Positions 49,501 to 52,639 are shown, counted from the first letter of the stretch. The stretch is 64,000 bases of DNA from Gari tellinella (GCA_922989275.2 OV277859.1:85184198-85248197), one strand, 5' to 3'. A program made the numbers and translations. Notes: generated by a model not told the origin, from the sequence alone.

Positions 49501-51050
49501 TATTTTATAGAACGTAAACAACAATGTATGTGATATAAAGACACTGCAGTTGTTTACCATACAACAGAACTCTTCATATGAAATACCAAACAGTTCAGGA
49601 TGCGGAGTCTCATCAGTAACTACATGTACTGTGTTTACTTGTTTCCTCTCAATGTCTCAAGTAAACACTGTGCTTAAATAGGTTAAAATACACAAGATGT
49701 ACATATAGCTTACTTTGTGTGTTGTATTCAACCTAATATTACTCCTTATCCTGTTAAACGATAATTAGGTCGCATTTGCAAACATTTTGATCCAAATGTA
49801 TGGCCTAATACAATCGGCTTCAGATCAAGATTAAAATTGTTAGTAACTTATACGAGTAATGTATTCATAAAAATGATACTAGTGGTTTTTTTTTTTTCAA
49901 ACGATAGTTAAAGTGGTGGGGATACGAAGTTCTTGTTCTACGGTTGAAATAAACACAGGCGAGTATGTGTTGAACATTATTCAATAAATACTATAAAAAG
50001 GTTCTAAATAGCAGAACAAACAATAAGAAGGTCTCAAAAGGCAAGTGGTTGTTTAATCGGTACATGAATTTGGTATTACAGTGCTCCCTCTCTACAACAA
50101 CACTCAATGGGAGACACAGAATATGTGCGTTGTTCGTAGGGAGTCGTTATAGAGAGGGAAAATTAAAATTTGGCTTACATTTGCAAACAGCTTGAATCTA
50201 GATCAGACGCCGCGTAACGCGGCGTCTGATCTAGATTCAAGCTGTTTATCAATCATCATCATTCGTTCAAATTGTCCACTTATATGTAACTTTGAGAAAA
50301 ACAGCAGACTGTATTGCAGCCATGAAAAGGCTGGACATAAATGTCTTGTTTGGGGAACAGCATCAAGGGTCGTTGTAAGGAGGGAATCGTTGTTGGGAGG
50401 GTCGTTGTAGGGAGGGAACCCTGTACTTTGTTCAGCATAAAGCTGACACATGTCCTGAAGATGCTTAGCTTTATAACGTTCCTATAAACTAACTGAAATA
50501 GTACATAACTGGTGGACAGAGACCTATAACAACCCAGCACCTCCGTTTTCACCGGCAGTGCACGAAATATAGTCTTCCAACAAATAATATATAGTTCTTC
50601 GCACAAACAATATATAATTATTCCCACAAACAATATATAATTCTTCCAACAAACAATATATAATTCTTCCAACAAACAATATATATTTCTTCCAACAAAC
50701 AATATATAATTCTTCCAACAAACAATATATAATTCTTCCAACAAACAATATATAGTTCTTCCCACAAACAATATATAAGTATTCCAACAAACAATATACA
50801 ATTTGTCCAACAAACAATATACATGTACAATTCTTCCCATAAACAATATACAAATCGTCTAATATTATTCTTCCAACAAACAAAAAAGAAGCAATTATTG
50901 AAACTATCATGCCGTAATTTCGTTAAGCAAGGACCGCTGAGCATCCAAACATTTCCTAACTGTCTTATTGTATACAACTGTAAATGAATAAAGAGACAAA
51001 AGTATATTGCTTACGGTTTTAGCAGCCTTTTCTAAATCAAACTTCCCCAT
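1433..51050 (-). CDS. ENPP: ENPP1/3-like ectonucleotide pyrophosphatase/phosphodiesterase (19 exons, 3' end outside window)
   Basis: This is a type II membrane ectoenzyme of the alkaline-phosphatase superfamily, which hydrolyses extracellular nucleotides and phosphodiesters. I assembled 19 minus-strand exons; each has a GT donor and AG acceptor, and every junction keeps phase. Residues 1-38 are cytoplasmic, 39-62 are a hydrophobic anchor, 63-128 a Ser/Thr/Pro-rich stalk, 130-470 the catalytic domain and about 560-719 the nuclease-like domain. All expected catalytic residues are visible: D139 (SLDG), nucleophile T175 (TFPNHY), D295 and H299 (EPDHQAH), D342 and H343 (ADHG), H459 (GNHGYDN). A Ca-binding loop ([10 protein letters not shown]) lies in the last exon seen. 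About 150-200 C-terminal residues should lie left of base 1. No somatomedin-B repeats are seen between anchor and catalytic domain, unlike vertebrate ENPP1-3. Family assignment is very secure; the exact orthologue is not. Confidence 0.95.
2209..2286 (-). CDS. ENPP: ENPP exon 18
   Basis: This 78-nt exon encodes [17 protein letters not shown], close to the diagnostic [11 protein letters not shown] motif of ENPP1-3. The one-base overhang at each end matches its neighbours. Confidence 0.95.
2640..2891. mobile_element. TTAA-flanked MITE, family B (CCCTTTCCC ends)
   Basis: It is bounded by TTAA on both sides, with ends CCCTTTCCCTTATAGGAGCG and ...GGTTAAAGGG. The centre is a palindrome of about 66 bases around CCCTAGGG, whose arms contain AAAGTAAAGCAGAATGTG. 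TTAA plus a CCCT end is typical of piggyBac-superfamily elements. No transposase is encoded. Confidence 0.75.
3377..3509 (-). CDS. ENPP: ENPP exon 17
   Basis: It starts [20 protein letters not shown] and ends SPEYLYDPG, with two N-glycosylation sequons (NQT, NVT). It is in phase with exons 16 and 18. Confidence 0.88.
3928..3975 (+). ncRNA. Hammerhead-like core motif (putative, incomplete)
   Basis: CTGATGA is followed by a perfect six-pair stem (GGCCTT / AAGGCC, loop TGT) and then GAAAC. This matches the core order of hammerhead ribozymes found in Penelope-like elements. I could not find a convincing stem III or a cleavage triplet in register, so activity is doubtful. It may be a decayed retroelement end. 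Confidence 0.3.
5110..5271 (-). CDS. ENPP: ENPP exon 16 (nuclease-like domain start)
   Basis: Fifty-four codons in phase 0/0. [16 protein letters not shown] and [10 protein letters not shown] match the family's CLLxxxxFxSGYS...PxWxSYT block, which opens the catalytically dead nuclease-like domain. Confidence 0.94.
5305..5510. mobile_element. TA-flanked MITE, family F (CAGTAAAACC ends)
   Basis: It begins TA-CAGTAAAAACCTCGCTATT and ends in a decayed inverse before TA. CAGT ends with a TA target are typical of pogo/Tc1-mariner elements. The central palindrome (ACAGTAAAACAGAGAGCTCC / its inverse) resembles the core of family B. Confidence 0.65.
5840..6117. mobile_element. Decayed family B MITE
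   Basis: It shows the family B order: ATGAATATTTACCATAAGAA, then the GCTTAAAGCAG...CCTTAAGG...CTGCTTTACTTTC core, then a GGTAATGGGTTA end. Arms are mismatched and about 70 extra bases sit beside the core. Confidence 0.6.
6190..6353 (-). CDS. ENPP: ENPP exon 15 (linker after catalytic domain)
   Basis: It begins [17 protein letters not shown], matching the LL...PAPNNGTxGxL motif, and continues into a Cys-containing linker (SACSCNQQ) before the nuclease-like domain. NGT and NTS are possible N-glycosylation sites. Confidence 0.95.
6354..9865. other. ENPP intron 14: AT-rich, with a LINE 3' end
   Basis: A GT microsatellite lies at about 6824-6841. It is followed by a segment (6840-6905) also present at 11130-11200. 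Bases 8242-8360 form an imperfect fold-back (TGGAGGTAT / ATACCTCCA). A LINE end lies at 7849-8119. No exon was seen. Confidence 0.6.
7849..8119 (+). mobile_element. CR1/L2-like LINE 3' end with (TAA)n tail
   Basis: It ends GAGCGCTATATGAATCGGG then (TAA)n, the usual 3' end of CR1/L2-type LINEs. The same sequence, without the tail, recurs at 61491-61718, so it is a dispersed family. Confidence 0.7.
9866..9953 (-). CDS. ENPP: ENPP exon 14
   Basis: It encodes [20 protein letters not shown] followed by NIELYNLMS, the family ALFxAxGPxF...NIELYN motif that ends the catalytic core. Confidence 0.96.
10030..10241. mobile_element. Decayed family B MITE
   Basis: It carries the GCTTAAAGCAGGCTGAAAG...CCTTAAGG...CCTGCTTTAAG core and the ACTATGGGGTAATGGGTT end. 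The left end is indistinct. Confidence 0.6.
10345..11205 (+). mobile_element. Unclassified retroelement 3' part with C-terminal reading frame
   Basis: Bases 10347-10547 stay open for 66 codons ([20 protein letters not shown] onward) and end at TAG. A long non-coding stretch follows, with GT runs at about 11090 and 11120. Its last 75 bases match 6830-6905, as expected for a dispersed element's end. I do not recognise the protein. Confidence 0.35.
11600..11666 (-). CDS. ENPP: ENPP exon 13 (metal ligand H459)
   Basis: It encodes [16 protein letters not shown], the invariant GNHGYDN motif carrying the last zinc-binding histidine. The 67-nt exon completes the split Ser codon of exon 12. Confidence 0.95.
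11907..12170. mobile_element. Full-length family A MITE with perfect TTAA duplication
   Basis: The ends are exact inverse copies: TTAA-CCCTTTCACTCTCAAT and ATTGAGAGTGAAAGGG-TTAA. The centre is a palindrome, CAAACAGTTTGGATCTTGAT...ATCAGGATTCAAACTGTTTG. This is the best-preserved example of the piggyBac-like structure in the window. Non-coding, so it would depend on a transposase from elsewhere. Confidence 0.85.
12735..12812 (+). mobile_element. Retroposon 3' end with (TATCT)n tail
   Basis: GACTTAAAATAAAATT is followed by three to four TATCT units. It looks like the polyA-signal/tail region of a truncated LINE or SINE. Confidence 0.4.
12926..13079 (-). CDS. ENPP: ENPP exon 12
   Basis: It encodes [21 protein letters not shown] and [18 protein letters not shown], resembling the ENPP block on presenting the active-site rim before the third histidine. 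It ends with two bases of a Ser codon before GTAAGT. Confidence 0.93.
13131..14456. mobile_element. 1.3-kb inverted-repeat element with CAGTCATTTCATGAAATGACTG-type subrepeats
   Basis: Bases 13131-13250 and 14380-14456 are inverted copies (CAATCTGTGTAATCAGTCAT on the left, its complement on the right). Each is made of small palindromes of CATTTCRTGAAATGACT. The interior holds a LINE fragment (13262-14075), so an inverted-repeat element seems to have received a LINE insertion. Confidence 0.6.
13262..14075 (+). mobile_element. LINE reverse-transcriptase C-terminal fragment with (ATCT)n tail
   Basis: An open frame at about 13310-13665 reads [20 protein letters not shown] and ends [18 protein letters not shown], typical of the C-terminal region of CR1/L2-like LINE ORF2. 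About 370 bases of 3' UTR follow, then AATAA(ATCT)n at 14048-14073. 5'-truncated, no reverse-transcriptase catalytic motif. Confidence 0.75.
14598..14958 (+). mobile_element. Palindrome-core element, family I, copy 1
   Basis: It runs from GTTCAGTAAAGAAATCGATG to GTGGTAACTGAAC, giving short inverted ends GTTCAGT/ACTGAAC. The centre is GTTTGTAGCCTGATCAGACG...CGTCTGATCTGGCTCCAAAC. A second copy lies at 51468-51827 and a partial inverted copy at 18459-18693. Confidence 0.6.
15075..16040. repeat. Degenerate GTGATATCAC array, split by a retroposon
   Basis: Units resembling ATTCGAATAAGTGATATCAC recur in both orientations at 15075-15235 and 15722-16040. Between them is about 490 bases ending GTAAATAAAGATTAC(TAC)n, which looks like a LINE 3' end inserted into the array. 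Confidence 0.6.
15240..15721 (+). mobile_element. Truncated LINE 3' end with (TAC)n tail
   Basis: A non-coding stretch ends GAGATGTAAATAAAGATTAC followed by about twelve TAC units (15682-15720). Simple-repeat tails of this kind mark RTE/CR1-like retroposons. No reading frame is left. Confidence 0.5.
16330..16678 (+). mobile_element. Full-length family C MITE (TA, CAGTGCTCCCTC ends)
   Basis: It is flanked by TA, starts CAGCGCTCCCTCTCTATAAC and ends GTTGTAGAGAGGGAGCACTG. The centre is the palindrome CAGATTGGATCCTGATCAGA...TCTGATCTGGATTCAAGCTG. The ends suggest the pogo/Tc1-mariner group. It stops 31 bases from ENPP exon 11. Confidence 0.8.
16710..16865 (-). CDS. ENPP: ENPP exon 11
   Basis: It continues from ADHG with [16 protein letters not shown]. 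It is open through 51 codons, bounded by TCCTGAAG-type acceptor context (RC TTCAG) and donor GTGAGT. In-phase with exons 10 and 12. Confidence 0.92.
17060..17286. mobile_element. TTAA-flanked MITE, family K (CCCATTTGTGCCCA ends)
   Basis: TTAA lies at both edges. The ends are TCCATTTATGCCCA and TGGGCACAAATGGG. The core is ACAGTGTATACTCTGATCAG...CTGAGTCTACACTGTTTG. Confidence 0.65.
17364..17472 (-). CDS. ENPP: ENPP exon 10 (metal ligands D342/H343)
   Basis: It encodes [16 protein letters not shown]... and ends in LIVLADHG, the ENPP xDHG metal-binding motif. The spacing of 47 residues from D295 equals the family spacing. Donor GTAAGT. Confidence 0.96.
17750..17939. mobile_element. Right part of a family D MITE
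   Basis: It carries the core AAACAGTGTAGACC...GATCAGGATCAATACTG and the right end TTTCAGGGGTGAATGGGTTA, as in the full copy at 43839-44088. Confidence 0.5.
18459..18693 (-). mobile_element. Family I fragment next to ENPP exon 9
   Basis: This is an inverted partial copy of the element at 14598-14958: core, then CAATGCGTTTGCGCTTGAAC, then the GTTCAG end. It finishes 18 bases from the exon 9 donor. Confidence 0.55.
18713..18851 (-). CDS. ENPP: ENPP exon 9 (metal ligands D295/H299)
   Basis: It encodes [15 protein letters not shown] and the signature [15 protein letters not shown]. The Asp and second His match the zinc ligands spaced four residues apart in the family. It ends in phase 0 before GTAATA. 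A fragment of a palindromic element abuts it on the donor side (to 18693), and a MITE begins 25 bases beyond the acceptor end. Confidence 0.97.
18876..19123 (+). mobile_element. Family A MITE
   Basis: TTAA-CCCTTTCACTCTCAATGA on the left, core AATTTGGATCCTGATCAGAC...GTCTGATCAGGACCCAAACT, and right end TTGATCATTAAAGGG-TTAC. The right TTAA has decayed. Confidence 0.75.
19315..19348 (-). CDS. ENPP: ENPP exon 8 (34-nt microexon)
   Basis: This very short exon reads [12 protein letters not shown] and fits both neighbours in phase (2-base entry, 2-base exit). It corresponds to the family's GxxPxxYxxYxG block. It is separated from exon 7 by a 6.7-kb intron holding a LINE. Confidence 0.85.
19920..20480 (-). 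repeat. Duplicated segment in the LINE 3' UTR, each with a palindromic core
   Basis: Two diverged copies begin near GCAGTCTGTAGCGGGTGAAT (about 19950 and 20210). Each runs through CAAACAGTTTGGATCCTGAT...GAAGATCCAAAC and on to GGTTAAATCAACTTCGCACG (20088 and 20411). Confidence 0.6.
20722..23820 (-). pseudogene. LINE ORF2 (endonuclease / reverse transcriptase), one in-frame stop
   Basis: The frame is open from about 23818 to 20722, apart from one TGA at 21349-21351 where Trp is likely (ILKY*FKIV). Endonuclease motifs are [12 protein letters not shown] and SLIDYAIVS...WSNHVPIQ. Reverse-transcriptase motifs are [53 protein letters not shown] and the catalytic LLFADDTVL. The C-terminal [19 protein letters not shown] is a Cys/His zinc-binding motif. 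The clade is not certain; a CR1/Jockey-like APE-type LINE fits. It could not replicate by itself because the N terminus is missing. Confidence 0.9.
24214..24465. mobile_element. Full-length family B MITE
   Basis: TTAA-CCCTTTCCCCCATAGAAG on the left, ATGAGGTAAAGGG-TTAA on the right. A perfect long palindrome is centred on CCTTAAGG, with arms AAAGTAAAGCAGAATGTG. Confidence 0.8.
25384..25597. mobile_element. TTAA-flanked MITE, family L (CCCTTAGCCYGCCA ends)
   Basis: TTAA-CCCTTAGCCTGCCAG and TGGCGGGCTAAGGG-TTAA bound 214 bases. The palindrome is AACAGCTTGGATCCGGATGA...TCATCCGGATCCAAGCTGTT with almost no mismatch. Confidence 0.8.
25617..25813. mobile_element. Family D MITE, right end replaced by the next element
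   Basis: It starts AACCCTAGCGACGAGTACAG and has the core CAGTGTAAACCCTGATCAG...CTGATCAGGGTCTGCACTG. It stops at AAATTTTCTATTCA, where family A begins. Confidence 0.6.
25814..26062 (+). mobile_element. Family A MITE
   Basis: CCCTTTCACTCTCAATGACG to GATCAAGAAAGGG-TTAA. The core is CAGTTTGGGTCCTTATCAGA...TCTGATCAGGACCCAAACT. It ends 35 bases from ENPP exon 7. Confidence 0.75.
26098..26173 (-). CDS. ENPP: ENPP exon 7
   Basis: It encodes [17 protein letters not shown] followed by VGSDV, the conserved WxTAxxQG...FWxGSDV block. Phase 0 entry, one-base exit, donor GTAAGG. Confidence 0.95.
27102..27377 (+). mobile_element. Chimeric MITE: family C left half joined to family A right half
   Basis: The left part (to about 27235) is family C: AGTGCTCCCTCTCTACAATA, then CAAACAGGTTGAATCCAGAT. 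The right part is family A: TGTTTGACACTCTT onward to TTGATCATGAAAGGG-TTAA. The switch lies inside the shared palindrome, whose right arm is lost. The two ends belong to different superfamily types (TA/CAGT and TTAA/CCCT). Confidence 0.75.
27387..27506 (-). CDS. ENPP: ENPP exon 6
   Basis: Forty codons in phase 0/0, beginning [17 protein letters not shown], which follows the nucleophile motif in all ENPPs. It ends WYGGEP before donor GTACGT. A chimeric MITE stops only a few bases beyond this donor. Confidence 0.96.
27612..27935. repeat. 69-bp minisatellite, about 4.7 copies
   Basis: The unit begins CAACTCACTCACTGCAAAGG and contains CTATTCAGTGTCATAATGTC. The first copy is shorter and more diverged. 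A single related unit lies at about 16150-16215. Confidence 0.8.
28011..28176 (-). CDS. ENPP: ENPP exon 5 (start of catalytic domain, nucleophile Thr)
   Basis: It encodes the first metal ligand in [14 protein letters not shown] (D139) and the nucleophile motif [10 protein letters not shown] (T175; N178 is the phosphate-binding Asn). These are hallmark ENPP motifs. Acceptor TTTTTAG and donor GTAAGT. Confidence 0.96.
29286..29716 (+). mobile_element. Family C MITE with ~80-bp internal insertion
   Basis: TA-CAGCTTTCCCTCTCTACAAC to GACGGAGCGCTG-TA. An insertion near 29365-29435 contains ACTCACTCACTC and GACGTCCTCGGGTAGACATG. The core palindrome GCTTGAATCCAGATCAGACG is perfect. It ends 19 bases from ENPP exon 4. 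Confidence 0.75.
29736..29983 (-). CDS. ENPP: ENPP exon 4 (second half of anchor and stalk)
   Basis: It continues the anchor ([16 protein letters not shown]), then gives a stalk of about 65 residues rich in Ser, Thr and Pro, probably O-glycosylated. It ends with a two-cysteine segment, [13 protein letters not shown]. The donor is the weaker GTTCGA, but the split Arg codon joins perfectly to exon 5. In vertebrate ENPP1-3 this place holds two somatomedin-B domains; here only the stalk is seen. A MITE ends 19 bases beyond the exon. Confidence 0.88.
30105..30540. mobile_element. Two decayed palindrome-core elements
   Basis: One core lies at 30128-30190 (CAACAGTTTGGACTCTAATC / inverse). A second element, 30330-30540, starts AACCCATATAATGCTGAATT, carries GTCGTCTGCG-type modules and ends GAGAAAGGGAT. 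Confidence 0.5.
31057..31119 (-). CDS. ENPP: ENPP exon 3 (first half of membrane anchor)
   Basis: This 63-nt, phase 0/0 exon reads [13 protein letters not shown] followed by SIIIIVAI. The basic residues just before the hydrophobic run fit a type II signal anchor with a cytoplasmic N terminus. The donor is GTAAGT. The acceptor AG is the one before CTCTATACAG; a second AG nearby would break phase. Confidence 0.85.
31165..31375. mobile_element. Fold-back element, family E
   Basis: The inverted arms contain TTTCTCTATCTAATCCTGTC and its inverse, around TGGAATCGTCTTGAAAAGAC. The outer ends resemble GTCGTAAGTCAGATTATAAA and TCGTACGAAGTTTTATGAA. Other copies: 44115-44330, 48364-48558, 48590-48713 (half). 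Confidence 0.65.
31581..31830. mobile_element. Family B MITE
   Basis: CCCTTTACCTGATAGCATAT on the left to GGGGGGAAGGG-TTAA on the right. The palindrome centre is GCGCCTTAAGGCGC. It has the same orientation as the next copy, 540 bases away. Confidence 0.75.
32368..32619. mobile_element. Family B MITE with perfect TTAA flanks
   Basis: TTAA-CCCTTTACCTGATAGCCT to TTGGGGAAAGGG-TTAA, 252 bases. The palindrome arms TTGAAAGTAAAGCAGAATGC are nearly perfect around GCCTTAGGGC. Confidence 0.8.
33272..33395. mobile_element. Short family F MITE (TA, CAGTAAAACCTCTC ends)
   Basis: TA-CAGTAAAACCTCTCTATTA and TTATAGAGAGGGTTTACTG-TA are inverse over about 20 bases. There is no palindromic core. Pogo/Tigger-like ends. 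Confidence 0.75.
34916..35391. mobile_element. Long-arm fold-back element (~160-bp inverted arms)
   Basis: The left arm (34918-35087) contains CATAGACAACTTTGGTATCG and AAACGATAGTGTATGTTTAT. The right arm (35226-35388) contains their inverse with scattered mismatches. The spacer is about 140 bases. Non-coding. Confidence 0.65.
36807..37053 (-). mobile_element. Family A MITE
   Basis: CCCTTTCATGGTCAAATTGT on the left, GAGAATGAAAAGG-TTAA on the right. The core is CAGTTTGGTTTCTGATCAGA...TCTGATCAGGATCCAAACTG. Opposite orientation to 18876-19123. Confidence 0.7.
37494..37597 (-). other. Possible exon or coding remnant
   Basis: After a CTGCAG acceptor-like site, 34 codons stay open: [20 protein letters not shown] through SQYSGKLRG. 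The candidate donor GTCATC is weak. It does not fit ENPP and I do not recognise it; a transposon fragment is as likely. Confidence 0.25.
38196..38373. mobile_element. Palindrome-core MITE, near-perfect core
   Basis: CAAATAATTTGGATCCTGAT...ATCAGGATCCAAATTATTTG is a near-perfect palindrome. It is flanked by GCAGACGACAAA and a GAATGGGTTAA right end. Confidence 0.65.
39284..39322 (-). CDS. ENPP: ENPP exon 2 (residues 13-25)
   Basis: A 39-nt exon in phase 0 at both ends encodes [13 protein letters not shown], between a TTTCAG acceptor and a GTAAGT donor. It adds to the cytoplasmic tail. A CAGT-ended MITE begins 60 bases to its right. Confidence 0.72.
39382..39750 (+). mobile_element. Family C MITE
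   Basis: TA-CAGCTATCCCTCTCTACAAC to AGGGAGAGAGCACTG-TA. The core is partly decayed (GTCTGGTCTGGATTCAAACT). It starts 60 bases from ENPP exon 2. Confidence 0.75.
40030..40460. repeat. Diverged ~120-bp tandem repeats
   Basis: Three to four units carry GGTCAAGGTCA-like, TGGAAAGGCCTTGTCC-like and GTGTGCTGCAAGTATGAA blocks. No coding frame. The pattern is known from molluscan interspersed repeats (inference from memory). Confidence 0.55.
40640..40742. mobile_element. Fold-back repeat, family H
   Basis: AAGCGTTTGAATTGAGTCTG and its inverse flank a hairpin, CAAGCATTTGATTTACAAATCAAATGCTTG. Related sequences: 53195-53310 and, in part, 27010-27090. Confidence 0.6.
41459..41701 (-). mobile_element. 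Family A MITE
   Basis: CCCTTACATGATCAAATTTG to CATTGAGAGTGAAAGG-TTTAA. The core is CTGTTTGGGTCCTGATCAGA...TCTGATCAGGACCCAAACTG. Confidence 0.7.
42440..43460. repeat. ~150-bp diverged tandem repeats ending in a GACA/GACG simple repeat
   Basis: Units contain TATTGATGCAAGN..TATGAACC and CTCTTTCCATAAATGAAAT. A (GACA/GACG)n tract at 43364-43410 and a GTGTCACCTCTACCTACACC end follow, probably an element terminus. Confidence 0.55.
43839..44088. mobile_element. Full-length family D MITE
   Basis: TTAA-CCCTTTGAACCCTAGTCC to TCAGGGAGGAAAGAG-TTAA. The palindrome is CAGTGAATACCCAGATCAGA...TCTGATCTGGGTCTTCACTG around a perfect GGCTCCTTACGGAGCC. It abuts another decayed element (43660-43842) that ends at the same TTAA. 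Confidence 0.75.
44115..44330. mobile_element. Family E fold-back element
   Basis: It starts CCGTTTCATAAAACTTCGTA, and has arms CTCTATCTAATCCTGTCTTG and inverse around CGTCTTGAAAAGAC. It ends TCTGACTTACGACAAACAT. Confidence 0.65.
44620..44860 (-). mobile_element. Truncated family C MITE
   Basis: Minus-orientation right half: TTCTCCCTCTCTACAACT, AAGACAATTATGTCCAACCT, GACAAACAGCTTGAATCC. It is cut in the core after CGCCGCGTTACGCG. A family F-like end (CAGTCAGACCGCCATATCTC) lies just left at 44542. Confidence 0.6.
45310..45570. mobile_element. Palindrome-core MITE
   Basis: The core at 45414-45479 is CAGTTTGTATCCTGATCAGA...TCTGATCTGGATCCAAACTG. Flanks carry ATCGTCTGCGAAAAAAA and GCAGACGACAAAC modules. 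Two shorter cores lie near 45190 and 45715. Confidence 0.6.
46276..46483. mobile_element. TA-flanked MITE with CAGTCGAAACTCG ends
   Basis: TA-CAGTCGAAACTCGATATTT and AACGCGAGCTCGACTG-TA; the interior has ACATTTCATAAAAT / ATGAAATGTCC inverse segments. Pogo-like ends, no coding frame. Confidence 0.65.
46632..46990 (+). mobile_element. Family C MITE
   Basis: TA-CAGCGTTCCCCCTCAACAAC to TAGGGAGGGGCACTG-TA. Core AGCTTGAATCCAGATCAGAC with near-perfect inverse. Confidence 0.8.
47361..47715 (-). mobile_element. Family C MITE, inverted
   Basis: TA-CAGTGATCCCTCCCTATAAT to AGAGAGGGGGCACTG-TA, minus orientation relative to 46632-46990. Core perfect (CTTGAATCCAGATCAGACGC and inverse). Confidence 0.8.
48364..48713. 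mobile_element. Family E element plus adjacent half copy
   Basis: 48364-48558 runs from GGGCCCGTTTTATGAAACGT to CGATGCATAAAACGGGCC, so it has inverted ends. 48590-48713 is the right half of another copy, ending GTACGAAGTTTTATGAAACG. Confidence 0.6.
48993..49503. repeat. ~510-bp polypyrimidine (CT-rich) tract
   Basis: The plus strand is made almost only of TCTCTG/TCTC/TGTC units, ending in a pure CT run. It leaves several frames open by chance (Ser/Leu/Cys repeats); these are not genes. Confidence 0.9.
50079..50423 (+). mobile_element. Family C MITE
   Basis: TA-CAGTGCTCCCTCTCTACAAC to AGGGAGGGAACCCTG-TA. Core AGCTTGAATCTAGATCAGAC is a perfect palindrome with its inverse. Confidence 0.8.
50573..50884. 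repeat. 23-bp minisatellite, ~13 copies
   Basis: The unit is close to TTCTTCCAACAAACAATATA plus TAA. Copies vary at a few sites (CCCAC, GTCC). It is open on the minus strand by chance, giving a 23-residue periodic peptide. Confidence 0.85.
51015..51050 (-). CDS. ENPP: ENPP exon 1 (start codon, residues 1-12)
   Basis: ATG at 51050-51048 opens [12 protein letters not shown] and is followed by donor GTAAGC. An in-frame TGA lies 39 bases upstream of the ATG, which favours this start. It joins exon 2 in phase 0. This is the weakest exon because it is short and 11.7 kb from exon 2. It is supported by phase and by fitting the short cytoplasmic tail the family expects. Confidence 0.7.
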
Positions 51051-51467
51051 CTTGGCGACTTGAATCCAGAATTCTGTTAAACTATCTCAAATGTTGTATC
51101 CGTCATTTAAACTTCACATGTGCTATCTGTTGTAATTAGTACGTTATGAGCCCGTGATCACAGCCACTCAAAACAATGTTTGCTTTCTAGTATTAAGTCA
51201 GGTAAATGTTCAAAGCTAGATAAAGTAGAGCATAAAGCTCCTATCGGAGTTTTCTGCTCTACTTTCATCTTGTGTTAAGCTGTCACCTATATTTAACTCA
51301 GTGAATATTATTATAAACGGTCTGGTTAACTTGACTGTATTTAACCTACTGGCTGAGACAGTGTATATAGACGGTGTATATGGTTTAACTGAGTTGACAA
51401 ATCGTCCGTTACTGCTCATTGCCACGCGTGCCTATACTCATAATACACTGTATATCACCAACGATGA
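51051..51467. other. Presumed ENPP 5' UTR and upstream region
   Basis: It lies upstream of the ENPP start codon. No clear TATA box was found. A core-only hairpin, GTAGAGCATAAAGCTCC..., occurs at about 51225-51275. The true transcription start cannot be placed. Confidence 0.3.
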
Positions 51468-51827
51468 GTTCAGTAAAGATATAGATGGCCGTCGTTGGCC
51501 ATCGATTGCGAGTTGGCTATACCTGTCTGAAATACAGTGGCGAAAAAGTTATCCTTCCGTTCAAGCGCATTCCAATGAAACATAGAAAATGACAACTTTT
51601 TGACAATTCTGACTACCGGTTTTAATCTGAGTGGCAAAAAGTTTAGAGCCTGCTCAGACACCGGGTTACCCGGCGTCAAATCTGGCTCCAACCTGTTTGC
51701 AGTGAAAATAGAAGTTTAAGCGTGAACGCGGTTGTTTTGAAAGAATGTGTTTTTTCTCTACTGTACTCTGAACGCTGCACACTGGGGACAAACTGCTAAC
51801 CTAAATAGCAAACAGTGGTAACTGAAC
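51468..51827 (+). mobile_element. Family I element, copy 2
   Basis: GTTCAGTAAAGATATAGATG to GTGGTAACTGAAC, collinear with 14598-14958. The core has several substitutions, so it is older. Confidence 0.6.
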
Positions 51828-51937
51828 ACGCTGCAGGATATCACAGCCAGTAGCGGATCCACCATCTCAGTTAGAGGCTGGGTTGAGGAGCGCGTCATAA
51901 AATCTCAACGGATTTGATGATCTTTGTTTATTGAATA

Positions 51938-52108
51938 CAGTAAAAGCTCTCACACAAAATTGTATGAATTAGTAGGTGTTTTGACAGCTGACTGCTTAAA
52001 GCAATTTGACAGTGAAACAGAAATGCATTGCTTTAAGCTGTCACCTGTCTTTGGTGCAGTCAATTAGCGCTACTAAAGTTTAGTGGTCGTAATAAAGAGG
52101 TGTTACTG
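51938..52108. mobile_element. Family F MITE with B-like core
   Basis: TA-CAGTAAAAGCTCTCACACA to AATAAAGAGGTGTTACTG-TA. The interior has GACAGCTGACTGCTTAAAGC and GCTTTAAGCTGTCACCTGTC. Confidence 0.65.
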
Positions 52109-52167
52109 TAGTAAGTTACTTCATGGAAAAAAATAAGATTTTTCTTGCGGAAATTGAAAAGACATAC

Positions 52168-52270
52168 CAATATCGGATGCCACACTCATGGTCTACACTA
52201 GTTCCAAAGTGTTCTGCAAAGAGGCGTTTAGCCTGTGTCGTGGCTTTTGGGTTGTTTTCTTTTGAATAAT
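52168..52270 (-). CDS. Candidate exon of unknown gene, or alternative upstream ENPP exon
   Basis: It has a strong acceptor (CCAGTTTCTTTTCAG) and donor GTATGT around 33 complete open codons: YSKENNPKATTQAKRLFAEH, then FGTSVDHECGIRYW. Entry and exit are both two bases. I do not recognise the protein. In phase it could join an AG just upstream of the ENPP start, but nothing else supports that. Confidence 0.3.
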
Positions 52271-52639
52271 CTGAAAAGAAACTGGTAAAAGTATGATCGC
52301 TTTGCAAGAGCACATGGGTCTGAGAGTGGTTTGAGACACCCCACAAGACTAAGATAAACTCACACACTAAGTTTAGTCGCCCTATCTGATGTGGTACAAG
52401 AAATGTGCCTAAACCATTTAACTCTTTGCATGCTAGCTGCGGATATATCTGCCAAAGTGATTGCCTTTGCAAACAGTTTGGATCCAGATGAGACGCCGCG
52501 TAACGCCACACCCAAGGTTTGTTTTGAAATGAAATTTAGAAATTTCTATTTTTAGAACAATAGCAGACGATAAATGTTGCAGACGAAAAAACTTACATAG
52601 CATGCAAGGAGATAATTAACGTCAAAGACCGAGTTCAAG

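Noticed and set aside
49042..49533. Long Ser/Leu/Cys-repeat open frames on both strands
   Set aside because: They come from the CT-rich simple repeat, which leaves all frames open; no start context or domain.
50573..50884. Possible CRISPR array
   Set aside because: The units are contiguous with no unique spacers, and the genome is eukaryotic.
50280..50910. Periodic [18 protein letters not shown] protein on the minus strand
   Set aside because: It is a translation of the 23-bp minisatellite, open in several frames because the unit lacks stops.
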